A DNA stretch of 64,000 bases from Cellulophaga tyrosinoxydans (lineage in GTDB: Bacteria; Bacteroidota; Bacteroidia; Flavobacteriales; Flavobacteriaceae): positions 1,050,053 through 1,114,052 of the forward strand of contig NZ_FWXO01000001.1 in NCBI RefSeq assembly GCF_900176415.1, given 5' to 3'. The notes under the pieces were generated by a model. It was not told where the DNA came from, ran no database searches, and saw nothing but the letters and a program-made list of their open reading frames with translations. Within the stretch, counting starts at the first letter, position 1. The number at the start of each line of letters is the position of its first letter. A program made the translations under genes and the position numbers. Below, one piece after another: positions 17,122 to 26,180 of the stretch.

Positions 17122-18329
17122 TGTTTGCCGAAAACCAAGGCGAAGAACTTTATCACGTAAAGGACGCCAAGAAGAAAACCATTTATGATTATACTATGGA
17201 ATACTTGGAAGCAAAGTATGATATTACGTATAATGAAATCTCTCACGATTTTCAGATTGCTTTTAAAGATTCTAAAGAATGGCATTATTTGAATTTGAAC
17301 TCACTAATCATTGAATTAGCAAAAGCAGGCGTAGATATTCCTACAGGTAAGTTAGAAATTCTGATTCGTTCGGAGTGGATTCCGAAATATAACCCTGTTA
17401 AAGAATATTTTTTAGACTTACCCAAATGGGATGGTGAGGATCATATTTTAAAACTGACCTCTTATGTACCGACCTATGAAAAAGAGGCATTCAATTATCA
17501 TTTTAAAAAATGGTTGGTAAGAACCATTAAATGTGCCTTAGAAATCAGCTATTTTAACAAACAAGCTTTTATATTATCACATCAAGGGCAGAACTCTGGA
17601 AAATCTACATGGTGTCGTTTCTTATGTCCTCCAGAACTAGCAGCATATATGGCGGAAGATATCAGTAATGATAAAGATGCACGGATACAACTCTGTAGAA
17701 ACTTTCTATACAATTTAGACGAGTTAGCGGTGCTTTCCAAAAAAGATGTCAATGCTTTAAAATCATTTTTCTCCAAGACCTTTATCAACGAACGCTTACC
17801 CTATGATCGCAAAAATACGACCTTACCAAGAATATGCTCTTTTGTAGGTTCCACCAATATGTCTTCTTTTTTAAATGACGAAACAGGATCTGTTCGCTGG
17901 TTGTGTTTTGAACTCAAGGGTAGAATTAATTTTGCCTATTCTAAAGAAGTGGACATTAATAAGGTTTGGTCACAAGCGTATCATTTGGCGTATTCAGATC
18001 CTACCTTCAGTCCAGAACTTACCATTGATGATATTACGGAAAATGAAGAACGCAATAAGCGCTATACTAAACTGACCTCAGAACAAGAGCTTATCGCTAA
18101 GTATTACGAGAAGTCCACAGATATGAAAGACTTCAAGACAGCTTCCGATGTGATGGTGGCGACAAGCTGTCTTAACCTACGTTTAAACCATATAAATATT
18201 GGAAGAGCTCTGGCTGGATTTGGCTTTCAAAAAGTAAAGCACCCCAAACGACAAGTGTACGGATATTTGGCCAAATCTATGTTTGCAGAGTCCCCTTGGG
18301 AAATAGAATTTTCAAAAAAAACAGAATAA
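17121..18329 (+). CDS. VirE/VapE-family P-loop ATPase
   Basis: A 402-residue protein of the virulence-associated E family, common in phage satellites and integrative elements, where it acts as a replicative helicase-like ATPase. The Walker A motif is G156-Q-N-S-G-K161-S-T. NFLYNLDEL gives the Walker B acidic residues, and the downstream CSFVGSTN stretch is the sensor region. The N-terminal part (FLDLPKWDGEDHILKL) is also typical. Coupled to the HTH gene by overlapping stop/start. Followed by a 208-bp segment full of TACCTA repeats that could be its origin. Confidence 0.82.
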   Translation: MFAENQGEELYHVKDAKKKTIYDYTMEYLEAKYDITYNEISHDFQIAFKDSKEWHYLNLNSLIIELAKAGVDIPTGKLEILIRSEWIPKYNPVKEYFLDLPKWDGEDHILKLTSYVPTYEKEAFNYHFKKWLVRTIKCALEISYFNKQAFILSHQGQNSGKSTWCRFLCPPELAAYMAEDISNDKDARIQLCRNFLYNLDELAVLSKKDVNALKSFFSKTFINERLPYDRKNTTLPRICSFVGSTNMSSFLNDETGSVRWLCFELKGRINFAYSKEVDINKVWSQAYHLAYSDPTFSPELTIDDITENEERNKRYTKLTSEQELIAKYYEKSTDMKDFKTASDVMVATSCLNLRLNHINIGRALAGFGFQKVKHPKRQVYGYLAKSMFAESPWEIEFSKKTE

Positions 18330-18517
18330 TACCTACCTAGTTACCTAAAAGAAAATAAAGTGAATAGGAATAGGGTATTGCATTAGGTAGGATCTTTTAA
18401 ACCCATCTTACCTGAGAGTTACCTAACCTACCTAAATGGTAAGATAGGTAAGATATAAAACACCTCCAACCTAAGCTCAAAGTCCCGTATCTATTGGTTT
18501 AGGTAGAAAGGTAGGAG
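18328..18517. repeat. iteron-like TACCTA/TAGGTA repeat cluster, candidate origin
   Basis: At least ten ACCT(A)/(T)AGGT words in both orientations are packed into 190 bp, densest at 18408-18452, where TTACCTAACCTACCTA is followed by GGTAAG and AGGTAAG in reverse orientation. The cluster separates the VirE-type ATPase from the primase-like gene and interrupts an otherwise tight operon. Such layout suits a replication origin of the excised circle; a regulatory array is the alternative. Confidence 0.55.
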
Positions 18518-18537
18518 AAATAACAAAAATTAAGCTG

Positions 18538-19500
18538 ATGAAAGAAAAAAAAATAACAACAACAAGACTATCGTGTGAAAGAGCCCGAGCTTTTCCCATC
18601 GAAAAGGCGCTGGCAAAACTAGGGCACTTTCCGACCAATTCAACGGAAAAAGAAGCTTGGTTTTTAAGTCCGCTGCGCTCTGAAAACCAAGCCTCTTTCA
18701 AGGTATCCAAGAAACTGAATCGATGGTACGACCATGGAGAAGGAATCGGCGGTAATGTCATTGACCTGATATGTAAAATTAGCCAATGCACCGTAAAAGA
18801 AGCCTTAGACTTTATTAAAGCAGATAAGAACTCTTTTTTCTTTCAACAGCAGCAAAGTTTTGAAATAGAACATGAGGATAAAATAGTGATCCAAGAAGTC
18901 AAGGAACTTACCCATTACGCCTTGAAAGGATATTTGAAATCCAGATATATTTCAAAAGAAACCTCTAAAAAGTTTATTAAAGAGGTCCATTACCTTTTCA
19001 AAGATAAAAAATACTTCGCCATTGGTTTTCAAAACGATTCTGGCGGATGGGAATTGCGGAACAAATATTATAAGAATTGCAGTAGCCCTAAGGATATCAC
19101 CCATATCAAAAATGGAAATGATAAACTTATTGTTACCGAAGGGATGTTTGATCTGTTATCCATTATTAGCATTGACACAACTCTTGCTTCAGAATATGAT
19201 TTCTTGGTCATGAACTCAACAGCCTTCATTTCAAAAGCAAGAGAAATAATGAATGGCTATTTACAAATAAAGCTCTATTTGGACTCTGATCTAAACGGAA
19301 TACGAACGACCAAAAAATTGATGGAGCATTCCAATAACTGTTTTGATAAATCAATTCTTTATCATGGTTTTAAAGATGTAAATGATTGGCTGATAGATAC
19401 TGCTAAAAAGGGACTTGGTCAGGAGGCGCAAGATGTGTTTTTGTTGCCACAAAAACAAACTTGCTTTACGCCCGATGGTTGCAAAGAAAATCAAAAATGA
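18538..19500 (+). CDS. toprim-domain primase-like protein
   Basis: 320 residues. The N-terminal 90 residues resemble the DnaG zinc-binding domain in shape (WFLSPLRSENQASFKV ... WYDHGEGIGGNVIDLI) but lack its zinc-binding Cys/His set. The toprim domain carries E201 (VTEGMFDLLS) and D249-S-D251 (LYLDSDLNG), the metal-binding residues. It is known from mobilizable elements as a replication primase partner of VirE-type helicases. The stop TGA overlaps the ATG of the mobC-like gene by 4 bp (ATGA). Confidence 0.82.
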   Translation: MKEKKITTTRLSCERARAFPIEKALAKLGHFPTNSTEKEAWFLSPLRSENQASFKVSKKLNRWYDHGEGIGGNVIDLICKISQCTVKEALDFIKADKNSFFFQQQQSFEIEHEDKIVIQEVKELTHYALKGYLKSRYISKETSKKFIKEVHYLFKDKKYFAIGFQNDSGGWELRNKYYKNCSSPKDITHIKNGNDKLIVTEGMFDLLSIISIDTTLASEYDFLVMNSTAFISKAREIMNGYLQIKLYLDSDLNGIRTTKKLMEHSNNCFDKSILYHGFKDVNDWLIDTAKKGLGQEAQDVFLLPQKQTCFTPDGCKENQK

Positions 19501-19793
19501 AAAAGACATATATCAAATTTCGATGCTCCATTTACGAAAAGAAACTGCTTAAAAAAAGAGCAGTACGAGCAGGAATTTCTTTATCGGAATACTGTCGCAA
19601 TTCCGCCTTTGGAAATTCGATAATTGAACGTTTGACTAGCGAACAGCTGGCACAGTATCAAATGCTCGTTCAGTACAAAAACAACTTTACAAGTATCCGA
19701 AATATGTTCAAAAATAGAAACCCAAATTTGGCAAAAGAGGTTGCAACATTAGCAGAACAAATACGCAATCATTTGTTCAATTTTAAAAAATAA
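19497..19793 (+). CDS. MobC-like relaxosome accessory protein
   Basis: 98 residues from the ATG at 19497. A short basic ribbon-helix-helix-like start (YIKFRCSIYEKKLLKKRA) is followed by AGISLSEYCRNSAFG, the conserved MobC motif, and helices ending in LAEQIRNHL. Such proteins bind oriT and help the relaxase nick DNA. The start overlaps the toprim gene stop by 4 bp and the relaxase gene begins 4 bp after its end. The longer open frame from 19461 is not used, because it would run through the upstream gene. Confidence 0.82.
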   Translation: MKKTYIKFRCSIYEKKLLKKRAVRAGISLSEYCRNSAFGNSIIERLTSEQLAQYQMLVQYKNNFTSIRNMFKNRNPNLAKEVATLAEQIRNHLFNFKK

Positions 19794-19797
19794 ATCC

Positions 19798-20670
19798 ATG
19801 ATTGGTAAAGGGCAATCCATAACACATACCAAAGCATCAATAGACTATGGTTGGAATCAAGAGAAAGATGCTGAAGTAGTTTTTAGACAACATTTGGCAG
19901 GAGATACTACAGAGCAGATTACAGATGAATTTAAATTGATACAGGAACAGAATGTACGTTGCCAAAAGAATACCCTCAGTTTTATTCTAAGTCCAATCCA
20001 AGAAGAAGGTAAGCAATTAAGTAAAACTCAATTAGGGGAACTGACTCAGAAATTTATACAAGAAATGAACTTAAAAGACCATCAAGCGATTGCATTTGTT
20101 AATAGAGATAAAGCACATACCCATGTACACGCTTATGTGAATAGGATAGGTTTTGATGGAAAAGCATACAACGACAGCTTTATCGGAAAACGAAGTCAAT
20201 TAGCAGCTGAAAACGTGGCTAAGGAAATGGGACTTACTACGGTAAAAGAAGTGCAATTGGAAAAGAACATCAACCTGCAGCCAATACGTCAGGAAATAAA
20301 AAACAGACATCAAAGTGTTATGGATAACCAAAGACCCAAAAACCTTGAGGATTACATCAAGGCAATGAAGGCAGAAAATGTGAAGGTCATTCCGAGTATC
20401 AATAAAGCGAGCAAATTGCAAGGATTTCGATATGAGTATCAAGGGCATAATTTAAAAGCAAGTGAAGTACATCGTTCTATGTCTGGAGGAGGTATCATGG
20501 GACAACTTGCCCAAAACAATAAAGGCATTGGACAGCCCATACAAATGAAGAATACCACTCAAATACTTGGAAAAACAATTGAATTAAGCACAAACCTTGC
20601 AGCTAGTATAGCCAAGAGTATGCTAAAAAAAGTAATTAAGAGAAGTATTGACAAAGGAATAGGATTTTAA
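19798..20670 (+). CDS. relaxase / mobilization nuclease (MOBP-type)
   Basis: 290 residues. The nicking tyrosine would be among the first residues (SIDYGW, Y17). The HUH-like metal triad is H107, H109 and H111 (KAHTHVHAYVNRI), preceded by a FILSP strand. This is the relaxase/mobilization nuclease domain of small mobilizable elements, which nicks oriT and leads the strand into a recipient through a helper conjugation system. The C-terminal 100 residues are basic. Part of the tight mob operon. Confidence 0.88.
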   Translation: MIGKGQSITHTKASIDYGWNQEKDAEVVFRQHLAGDTTEQITDEFKLIQEQNVRCQKNTLSFILSPIQEEGKQLSKTQLGELTQKFIQEMNLKDHQAIAFVNRDKAHTHVHAYVNRIGFDGKAYNDSFIGKRSQLAAENVAKEMGLTTVKEVQLEKNINLQPIRQEIKNRHQSVMDNQRPKNLEDYIKAMKAENVKVIPSINKASKLQGFRYEYQGHNLKASEVHRSMSGGGIMGQLAQNNKGIGQPIQMKNTTQILGKTIELSTNLAASIAKSMLKKVIKRSIDKGIGF

Positions 20671-20682
20671 AAATAGAAAGTT

Positions 20683-21015
20683 ATGGGCTATAAAAAACTA
20701 GATGAAGTAATGGAGCTTTTAAGCGACGAATTAGATGGGTTTAATAAAAGTATAATCAGGTTAGAAAAGTTAACGCAAAATGTGGACAATATTAATATCA
20801 AAGCGGATACATCAGGAATTGAGCATATGCTTCGAGAACATTTAAGAATAGAGAAAGAAAAAAGTCAAAAATTACAGGAAGCTTTCCAAAAAATGGAAAA
20901 GGAACTTTCTAAATCACAAGTAATTCCTAAAATACAACTATGGATTCAATATAGCATTTACTTGATTTCTTTGATTATTATTGGCTACTTGATATTGAAT
21001 CAAGCATATCTTTAA
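20683..21015 (+). CDS. coiled-coil membrane protein of the mob operon
   Basis: 110 residues. Residues 10-85 are heptad-like, charged coiled coil (LRIEKEKSQKLQEAFQKMEK). A single membrane helix lies at about 88-107 (SIYLISLIIIGYLIL). It is encoded 12 bp after the relaxase and is probably an accessory that tethers the relaxosome or meets the helper coupling protein; that role is inferred from position. Similar small proteins follow relaxases in Bacteroidetes elements, but I do not recognise a named family. Confidence 0.7.
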   Translation: MGYKKLDEVMELLSDELDGFNKSIIRLEKLTQNVDNINIKADTSGIEHMLREHLRIEKEKSQKLQEAFQKMEKELSKSQVIPKIQLWIQYSIYLISLIIIGYLILNQAYL

Positions 21016-21104
21016 AAAGGTTAAAACGACAATCGTGCTAATTGGGAAGTAATTGCTATTCCAAATTTGAAAGATTAAGAAAGTTCTCCAAATCAAAAGT
21101 AGTA

Positions 21105-21176
21105 TGCGCCCTGTTGGATTTCTTTTTAACGCTTATCAACCCGAACACTAAAGAAATCCAACAGGATCCATGCGCA
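21105..21176. repeat. 16-bp perfect inverted repeat after the mob operon
   Basis: CCTGTTGGATTTCTTT (21110-21125) and AAAGAAATCCAACAGG (21150-21165) are perfect inverted arms around a 24-base loop. TGCGC (21105-21109) and GCGCA (21172-21176) extend the structure across a 6-base bulge. There is no T-tract on the + strand. A position between mob genes and the ietAS pair suits an oriT-type cruciform or a strong mRNA 3' structure. Confidence 0.6.
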
Positions 21177-21262
21177 ATTAAGTTATGGTAAGATTTGGGG
21201 ATTAGATTTGGGTTTTGATTAATCCTTCAAAATTTAATAGTTTAAAGTAATCTTAAATTTGT

Positions 21263-21270
21263 TAACTTTG
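21263..21270 (+). promoter_or_regulatory. -7 box (TAACTTTG) of the ietAS pair
   Basis: A perfect TAnnTTTG element ends 4 bp before the ATG of the AAA gene. Transcription would begin at or next to the start codon, implying a leaderless or nearly leaderless mRNA. No good TTG is seen at the usual -33 spacing. Confidence 0.5.
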
Positions 21271-21274
21271 AACC

Positions 21275-22225
21275 ATGGCAACCGCTGATCAAATTAAATC
21301 CTTACTCCAATCACATTACAAAAATGATGATGAGCGGTTCACTTCAATTGCTTTGCAAGTAGCAGCTCATGAAGCTAGAAAAGGTAATATGGTCATTGCT
21401 AAAGAAATTAAATCTCTAATCGATAAATCTAAATCAGGAGGGTTTAAGATTATAAAATTGAGTAGAGATATTAGTGATCTTGTTCTAGTATTTCATCCTG
21501 AAAACAGATTAAGTGAACTTATACTTTCGGATGAAATAAGAAACAAACTCCTTCGTATTATAACTGAATACAAGCAAAGAGATAAAATCCAAAAATTTGG
21601 TCTCCACAATAGAAGAAAGGTTTTGCTCTCAGGCATTCCAGGAACTGGAAAGACGATTACTGCTTCAGCGATAGCTGGTGAACTGAAACTTCCATTATAC
21701 GTAATTATGATGGATAAGCTTATGACCAAATATATGGGAGAAACGGCAGCAAAACTTCGTGACGTATTCAATATGATGCAGTCAAATAGAGGTGTTTATC
21801 TTTTTGATGAATTTGATGCTATTGGTGCTGAACGAGCAAGGGATAATGAAGTTGGAGAAATGAGAAGAGTTCTTAATGCTTTTCTTCAGTTCATTGAACA
21901 AGACACTTCAGATAGTATAATTTTAGGCGCTACCAACAACATTAAAATTTTAGATTCAGCCCTTTTCAGGCGGTTCGATGACATCATAACTTACACTATT
22001 CCTAATTCTCAAGAAATAGAAGCACTTATAGTACTGAAATTATCAAATTTTTTAGGGAGTTATAAACTAGATGATGTTATTAAGGAAGCAGAAGGTTTAA
22101 GCCATGCTGAAATTACCAATGCATGTAATGATGCATTGAAAGAGATTATTCTTACCGATAAGAAAACTATAATTAAATCACTTTTAATTCAAATGATTCG
22201 GGATAGGAAAATGAATTATTTGTAA
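21275..22225 (+). CDS. ietA: AAA ATPase, IetA-like defence protein
   Basis: 316 residues. An N-terminal helical region (1-90) precedes a classical AAA module: Walker A G120-I-P-G-T-G-K126-T, Walker B F-D178-E179, sensor-1 ATNN and an arginine-finger ALFRRFD. It is closest in kind to the short AAA proteins paired with subtilisin-like proteases. The IetAS pair was first seen as a plasmid stability module in Agrobacterium and later reported as anti-phage. The protease gene follows by 9 bp, so the two form one operon. The ATPase is expected to control the protease. Confidence 0.82.
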   Translation: MATADQIKSLLQSHYKNDDERFTSIALQVAAHEARKGNMVIAKEIKSLIDKSKSGGFKIIKLSRDISDLVLVFHPENRLSELILSDEIRNKLLRIITEYKQRDKIQKFGLHNRRKVLLSGIPGTGKTITASAIAGELKLPLYVIMMDKLMTKYMGETAAKLRDVFNMMQSNRGVYLFDEFDAIGAERARDNEVGEMRRVLNAFLQFIEQDTSDSIILGATNNIKILDSALFRRFDDIITYTIPNSQEIEALIVLKLSNFLGSYKLDDVIKEAEGLSHAEITNACNDALKEIILTDKKTIIKSLLIQMIRDRKMNYL

Positions 22226-22234
22226 GCGAATTCT

Positions 22235-24751
22235 ATGGCAGAAGATTTTAAACCACACCTTTTTTTAAAAAACGTACATACTGCCTTACCGTTTACCACA
22301 ATATCTTCTGGAGGGACTAAAAAAGAATTGCCTGTGAGGAACCGTATACAGCATGGACATTTGCTGTTGGGTCAATTAGAAAACATATGGGAAAAGTATA
22401 ATAAAGAAAAATATCAAAGACAACGCAAAGCTCTACCAACAAAGGAAGGAGAATACATAACAGTAAAAGGTGTTGAAAACTACGACCTCAACATTGACAC
22501 TCTAAATAGTAAAATAAGTATAGGAGCGGAATTACTGAATGTGAAATACGATTCAATTACTAAATCACAACAGGCAACAATCTACATACAAGAAAAGGAT
22601 AGAAAAAAACTAAATTCAGCACTCTCAAGCTACATTAGTAAAAATCGCAAGGACAATGGAAAGCCTGTTAATGAACCTTTAGTAAGTAAGATTGACGATT
22701 TTTCAAAAGCAACATTTGAAAATTTGTGGACAGATTCGTTAGATTTTGTTCCGAAAACTAACCAAATTTGGGTAGAGCTGTGGATTAAAGAAGGCAGGCA
22801 GAATTTTGAAAAAATACAGAATAGCCTAAAAAAAACATGCGATGTTTATAGTATAAAGGTTAGCGATAGTATTCTTTACTTTCCGGAACGCACAATTATA
22901 TATATTAAGGCTAACATTAAACAATTAGAGGAGCTAGTTAATTCTTTTGACTATATAGCTGAGTTTAGAAAACCAGAAGAACTAAATGAGTTTTGGCAAA
23001 ATCAAGGGCCAACTGAACAATCATCTTGGATAACAGATTTACTGAGTAAAATTAAATTTAAAAAAACTAATAATTTTATTACCATTTTAGATACTGGGGT
23101 TAACAACGGTCATGAACTTTTGAAACCAATTCTACTTGATGAAAATAGGTTAACCGCAGATATAAATTGGGGAGTGGACGACAAAGCGGACAGTCGATAT
23201 ATTGGACATGGAACGCAAATGGCAGGTATAGCAATTTATGGGGATTTAAAAGAAAAATTACAAGCCCCTAATTCAATCGAAATAAATACCCAGTTAGAAT
23301 CAGTTAAAATTATTCCTAGAACAGGTATAAACCGCAATAAAGATATTCCGTTTATTACCAAAAATGCAGTTAACATAGCAATTACGTCAAATCCTCTGTT
23401 GCATCGTATTTATTGTCTTGCAATTACTGGTACAAATAAGTTTGAATTTGGGAAACCTACAACGTGGTCTGCCACTATTGATGAAATAGTAAATGGTCAA
23501 GATGAATTAGACAAAAAGCTTTTTCTAATAAGTGCAGGTAATGTAAGGCATGAGGATGATTTTGAAAAGTACCCAGAGAATAATTTAAATTGCCAAGTTG
23601 AAAGCCCTGCCCAATCATGGAATTCAATTACAGTAGGTGCATTCACTGAAAAAATATTGCCTAATCATAAAACACTTGCGCTTAAAGGTGAATTATCCCC
23701 CTTCAGCAGAACCTCCAATGGTTGGGGAGACAATTGGCCAATAAAACCTGAAATATTATTTGAAGGAGGTAATATGAAAAAACTTTCAAATGGACAGGTT
23801 GATGGAGATAATGAACTTGGTTTATTAACAACTTCTCATGACGTACTTCGAAATAATTTTGCCATAATAGACGCTACTAGTTCTGCCACAGCTTTGTGTG
23901 CGTATTTCATGGCTGCGCTTAGAAATCAATACCCAATAGCTTGGGAAGAAACTTTGAGAGGCTTATTGATACATTCTGCATCATGGACGGAAGCTATGAA
24001 AAAGCAATTAAAGTTTGATCGGAAACAACAATCGATTGTCCAGATGCTCAGAACCTATGGTTATGGAGTGCCGAACTTAGAAAAAGCTCTTCGATGTAAA
24101 AACAATTATCTAACCTTTATATCAGAAGAAACAATTCAACCCTATATAAAGGTGCCAGGGAAGAGTGCTAGGACCAACAATGCTCACTATTATGAATTTC
24201 CATGGCCTAAAGAAGCTTTAGAAAATTTAGGGGAAAAGTCTGTTACTTTGAGGGTGACACTCTCATATTTTATTGAACCAAATCCAGGTGAAAAGGGATA
24301 TTCGACTAAATATTCTTATCAATCTGCAGCATTGAAATTTTCACTTATTCGTCCTGGGGAATCAAGTGAAAATTTCATAGCACGAACAAATAGAATTAAT
24401 AAAGATAATCTTCGGAAAGAATTAGGTTTAGTAAAGGGCGAAAAAATACCAGCAATTGAATTAAATACTAATACAGGTAATGAACGATGGACATTAGGTG
24501 CTGACAATACTTTTAAAGGTTCTATTCATAGTAACTTTTGGGAAGGAAATGCAGTTGAAATAGCATCCTGTAATTTTCTTGCGGTTTATCCCCAAGCAAC
24601 CGGATGGTGGAAAAATTTAAAGAGCAAAAAGAAATTCAATCAAAAGTTAAGGTATTCTTTGATTGTATCCATAGAAACACCTGAAAATAGCACGGATATC
24701 TACACAGTAATAGCTCAAAAAGTTAAGATAGAAAATCTCGTAAAAGTTTAA
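22235..24751 (+). CDS. ietS: S8 subtilisin-like serine protease, IetS-like
   Basis: 838 residues. The catalytic triad is complete: D286 (ILDTGVN), H325 (GHGTQMAG) and S549 (ATSSATA, the GTSMA position). A long N-terminal domain (1-270) and a beta-rich C-terminal domain (about 620-838) flank the protease. There is no signal peptide, so unlike most subtilases it should act in the cytoplasm, as expected for an IetS-type effector kept in check by its AAA partner. Its end is 21 bp from the end of the convergent integrase gene. Confidence 0.85.
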   Translation: MAEDFKPHLFLKNVHTALPFTTISSGGTKKELPVRNRIQHGHLLLGQLENIWEKYNKEKYQRQRKALPTKEGEYITVKGVENYDLNIDTLNSKISIGAELLNVKYDSITKSQQATIYIQEKDRKKLNSALSSYISKNRKDNGKPVNEPLVSKIDDFSKATFENLWTDSLDFVPKTNQIWVELWIKEGRQNFEKIQNSLKKTCDVYSIKVSDSILYFPERTIIYIKANIKQLEELVNSFDYIAEFRKPEELNEFWQNQGPTEQSSWITDLLSKIKFKKTNNFITILDTGVNNGHELLKPILLDENRLTADINWGVDDKADSRYIGHGTQMAGIAIYGDLKEKLQAPNSIEINTQLESVKIIPRTGINRNKDIPFITKNAVNIAITSNPLLHRIYCLAITGTNKFEFGKPTTWSATIDEIVNGQDELDKKLFLISAGNVRHEDDFEKYPENNLNCQVESPAQSWNSITVGAFTEKILPNHKTLALKGELSPFSRTSNGWGDNWPIKPEILFEGGNMKKLSNGQVDGDNELGLLTTSHDVLRNNFAIIDATSSATALCAYFMAALRNQYPIAWEETLRGLLIHSASWTEAMKKQLKFDRKQQSIVQMLRTYGYGVPNLEKALRCKNNYLTFISEETIQPYIKVPGKSARTNNAHYYEFPWPKEALENLGEKSVTLRVTLSYFIEPNPGEKGYSTKYSYQSAALKFSLIRPGESSENFIARTNRINKDNLRKELGLVKGEKIPAIELNTNTGNERWTLGADNTFKGSIHSNFWEGNAVEIASCNFLAVYPQATGWWKNLKSKKKFNQKLRYSLIVSIETPENSTDIYTVIAQKVKIENLVKV

Positions 24752-24772
24752 TTATACCTTTTTTGTTTGACT

Positions 24773-25990
24773 TTATAAATTAACTAATTTTTTATTATAA
24801 CCATCTAATATGTCATTAGGTAAAGATTTTAAATAAATTTGAGTAGTGGAAAGTCGATTATGCCCTAGCATAGCTGAAATTGCTTGCAGAGGTACATCTT
24901 GTAGCATTGCTTGGGTGGCAAAACTATGACGAGAGACATAAGAAGTCAGTCTTTGTTCTATACCACATTTAGTAGCAATCTCTTTTAATCCCTTATTATA
25001 CCTTTTTCTTGCCCATATTACATCTTTGTATTGCAACTCAAAAGTTTCTCTTTTAATTATAGGAAATATAAATTCAGACTTTTCTTTATTGTTCAGGTAA
25101 TATGAAAGTAATTCATTCAATTGAGGAGTTATACTAATATCATAAGGTCTGTGTGTCTTTTTTCTTTGAAATTTAATACGATTATCAATTATATTTTCAA
25201 CTTTTAAGAATGCTAAATCCATAAAGGAAATACCATAAAGCATATAGGACGCTAAGAAATAGTTTCTATAATGAAACAATCCATCTGTTTCATTTAGCTT
25301 TAAAATCATTATTGATTTCATGCTTTTGGCATCGATAGCTCTTTTTTCAGTGGGTGCTGTTTTAATTCTATAATTAGTGAAGGGATAGGCCTCTCTCGAA
25401 ACAACTTCGCTTTTAATTGCTTTGTTAAAAATAGCCTTTATTGTTCTCATGTATGCAGAAAGTCCGTTAATAGAATTTCCTCTCGAAAAATGCCAGCTTT
25501 CAAACCTTTTAAGAAAGTCGTAATTGACTTCATTAAATTTTATATCATTTCCATTATTAAATAATTCTAATACTTTAACTATAGAATGATACGTATTTGC
25601 ATTGCCATATCGCTCTGCAAGTTTCATTTCTTCAACTATTTCAGCACTATATGCCATAAAGGAGTCAAAAGAGGCAGTTTTTACTATTTTTCTTTTGAGT
25701 TGTTTAATTGATAAAAAATTAAGTTCATTCTTCTCATATAGTGCATTAATAATATCAGTAGCTCTCGTCTTTTCCTTTAATAATTGATTGTTCAATTTGC
25801 TAGTTGAGGAAGTTCCTTTAAAAGCTCTTTTTATTTTTTCGTTTTTATTATCCCAATATTCTTTATTAACAGATTGGCCCAAACTTATGGAGGTTGTTTT
25901 TCGCAGATGACTTAATCTTAAAATAATGGGAAAGGTGCCATCTTTTTTCTTCCTACGTTCGTCTAAAGAAAGTTTAATATTGGTATTCAT
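24773..25990 (-). CDS. tyrosine recombinase / site-specific integrase
   Basis: 405 residues from the ATG at 25990 (MNTNIKLSLDERRKKKDGT), the usual N terminus of the Bacteroidetes Arm-DBD integrases; the open frame extends further to 26056 but that would read into the arm-type sites. SAM-like core-binding (about 90-190) and catalytic domains follow. Visible catalytic residues include R354-H355 (SRHSFATQ), H377 (LGHNRLSTT) and nucleophile Y386 (QIYLKSL). It is next to attR and reads inward. Two TTTGCACGCA sites lie 21 bp upstream of its start, so the integrase may repress itself. Confidence 0.92.
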   Translation of the reverse strand: MNTNIKLSLDERRKKKDGTFPIILRLSHLRKTTSISLGQSVNKEYWDNKNEKIKRAFKGTSSTSKLNNQLLKEKTRATDIINALYEKNELNFLSIKQLKRKIVKTASFDSFMAYSAEIVEEMKLAERYGNANTYHSIVKVLELFNNGNDIKFNEVNYDFLKRFESWHFSRGNSINGLSAYMRTIKAIFNKAIKSEVVSREAYPFTNYRIKTAPTEKRAIDAKSMKSIMILKLNETDGLFHYRNYFLASYMLYGISFMDLAFLKVENIIDNRIKFQRKKTHRPYDISITPQLNELLSYYLNNKEKSEFIFPIIKRETFELQYKDVIWARKRYNKGLKEIATKCGIEQRLTSYVSRHSFATQAMLQDVPLQAISAMLGHNRLSTTQIYLKSLPNDILDGYNKKLVNL

Positions 25991-26010
25991 AAAAATAAAG
26001 GTATAAAAAA

Positions 26011-26031
26011 TTTGCACGCAATTTGCACGCA
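26011..26031 (+). promoter_or_regulatory. paired integrase arm-type sites, right end
   Basis: TTTGCACGCA at 26011-26020 and 26022-26031, the same orientation and 11-bp spacing as at 10467-10487. They occupy the region where the integrase promoter should be, about 107 bp from the right att core. Confidence 0.6.
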
Positions 26032-26137
26032 TTTTACTGATATTATTTGATTTCAAATGAACTCAAAATTTATTAAAATACTGAAATACAATAAGATATG
26101 TTAAACTATGATAGAGCTTAATAAGCTTAAGCTTTTG

Positions 26138-26180
<43 letters not shown>

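Noticed and set aside
25991-26056. Longer start for the integrase
   Set aside because: The added codons run through the paired arm-type repeats; ATG 25990 gives the family's typical N terminus.
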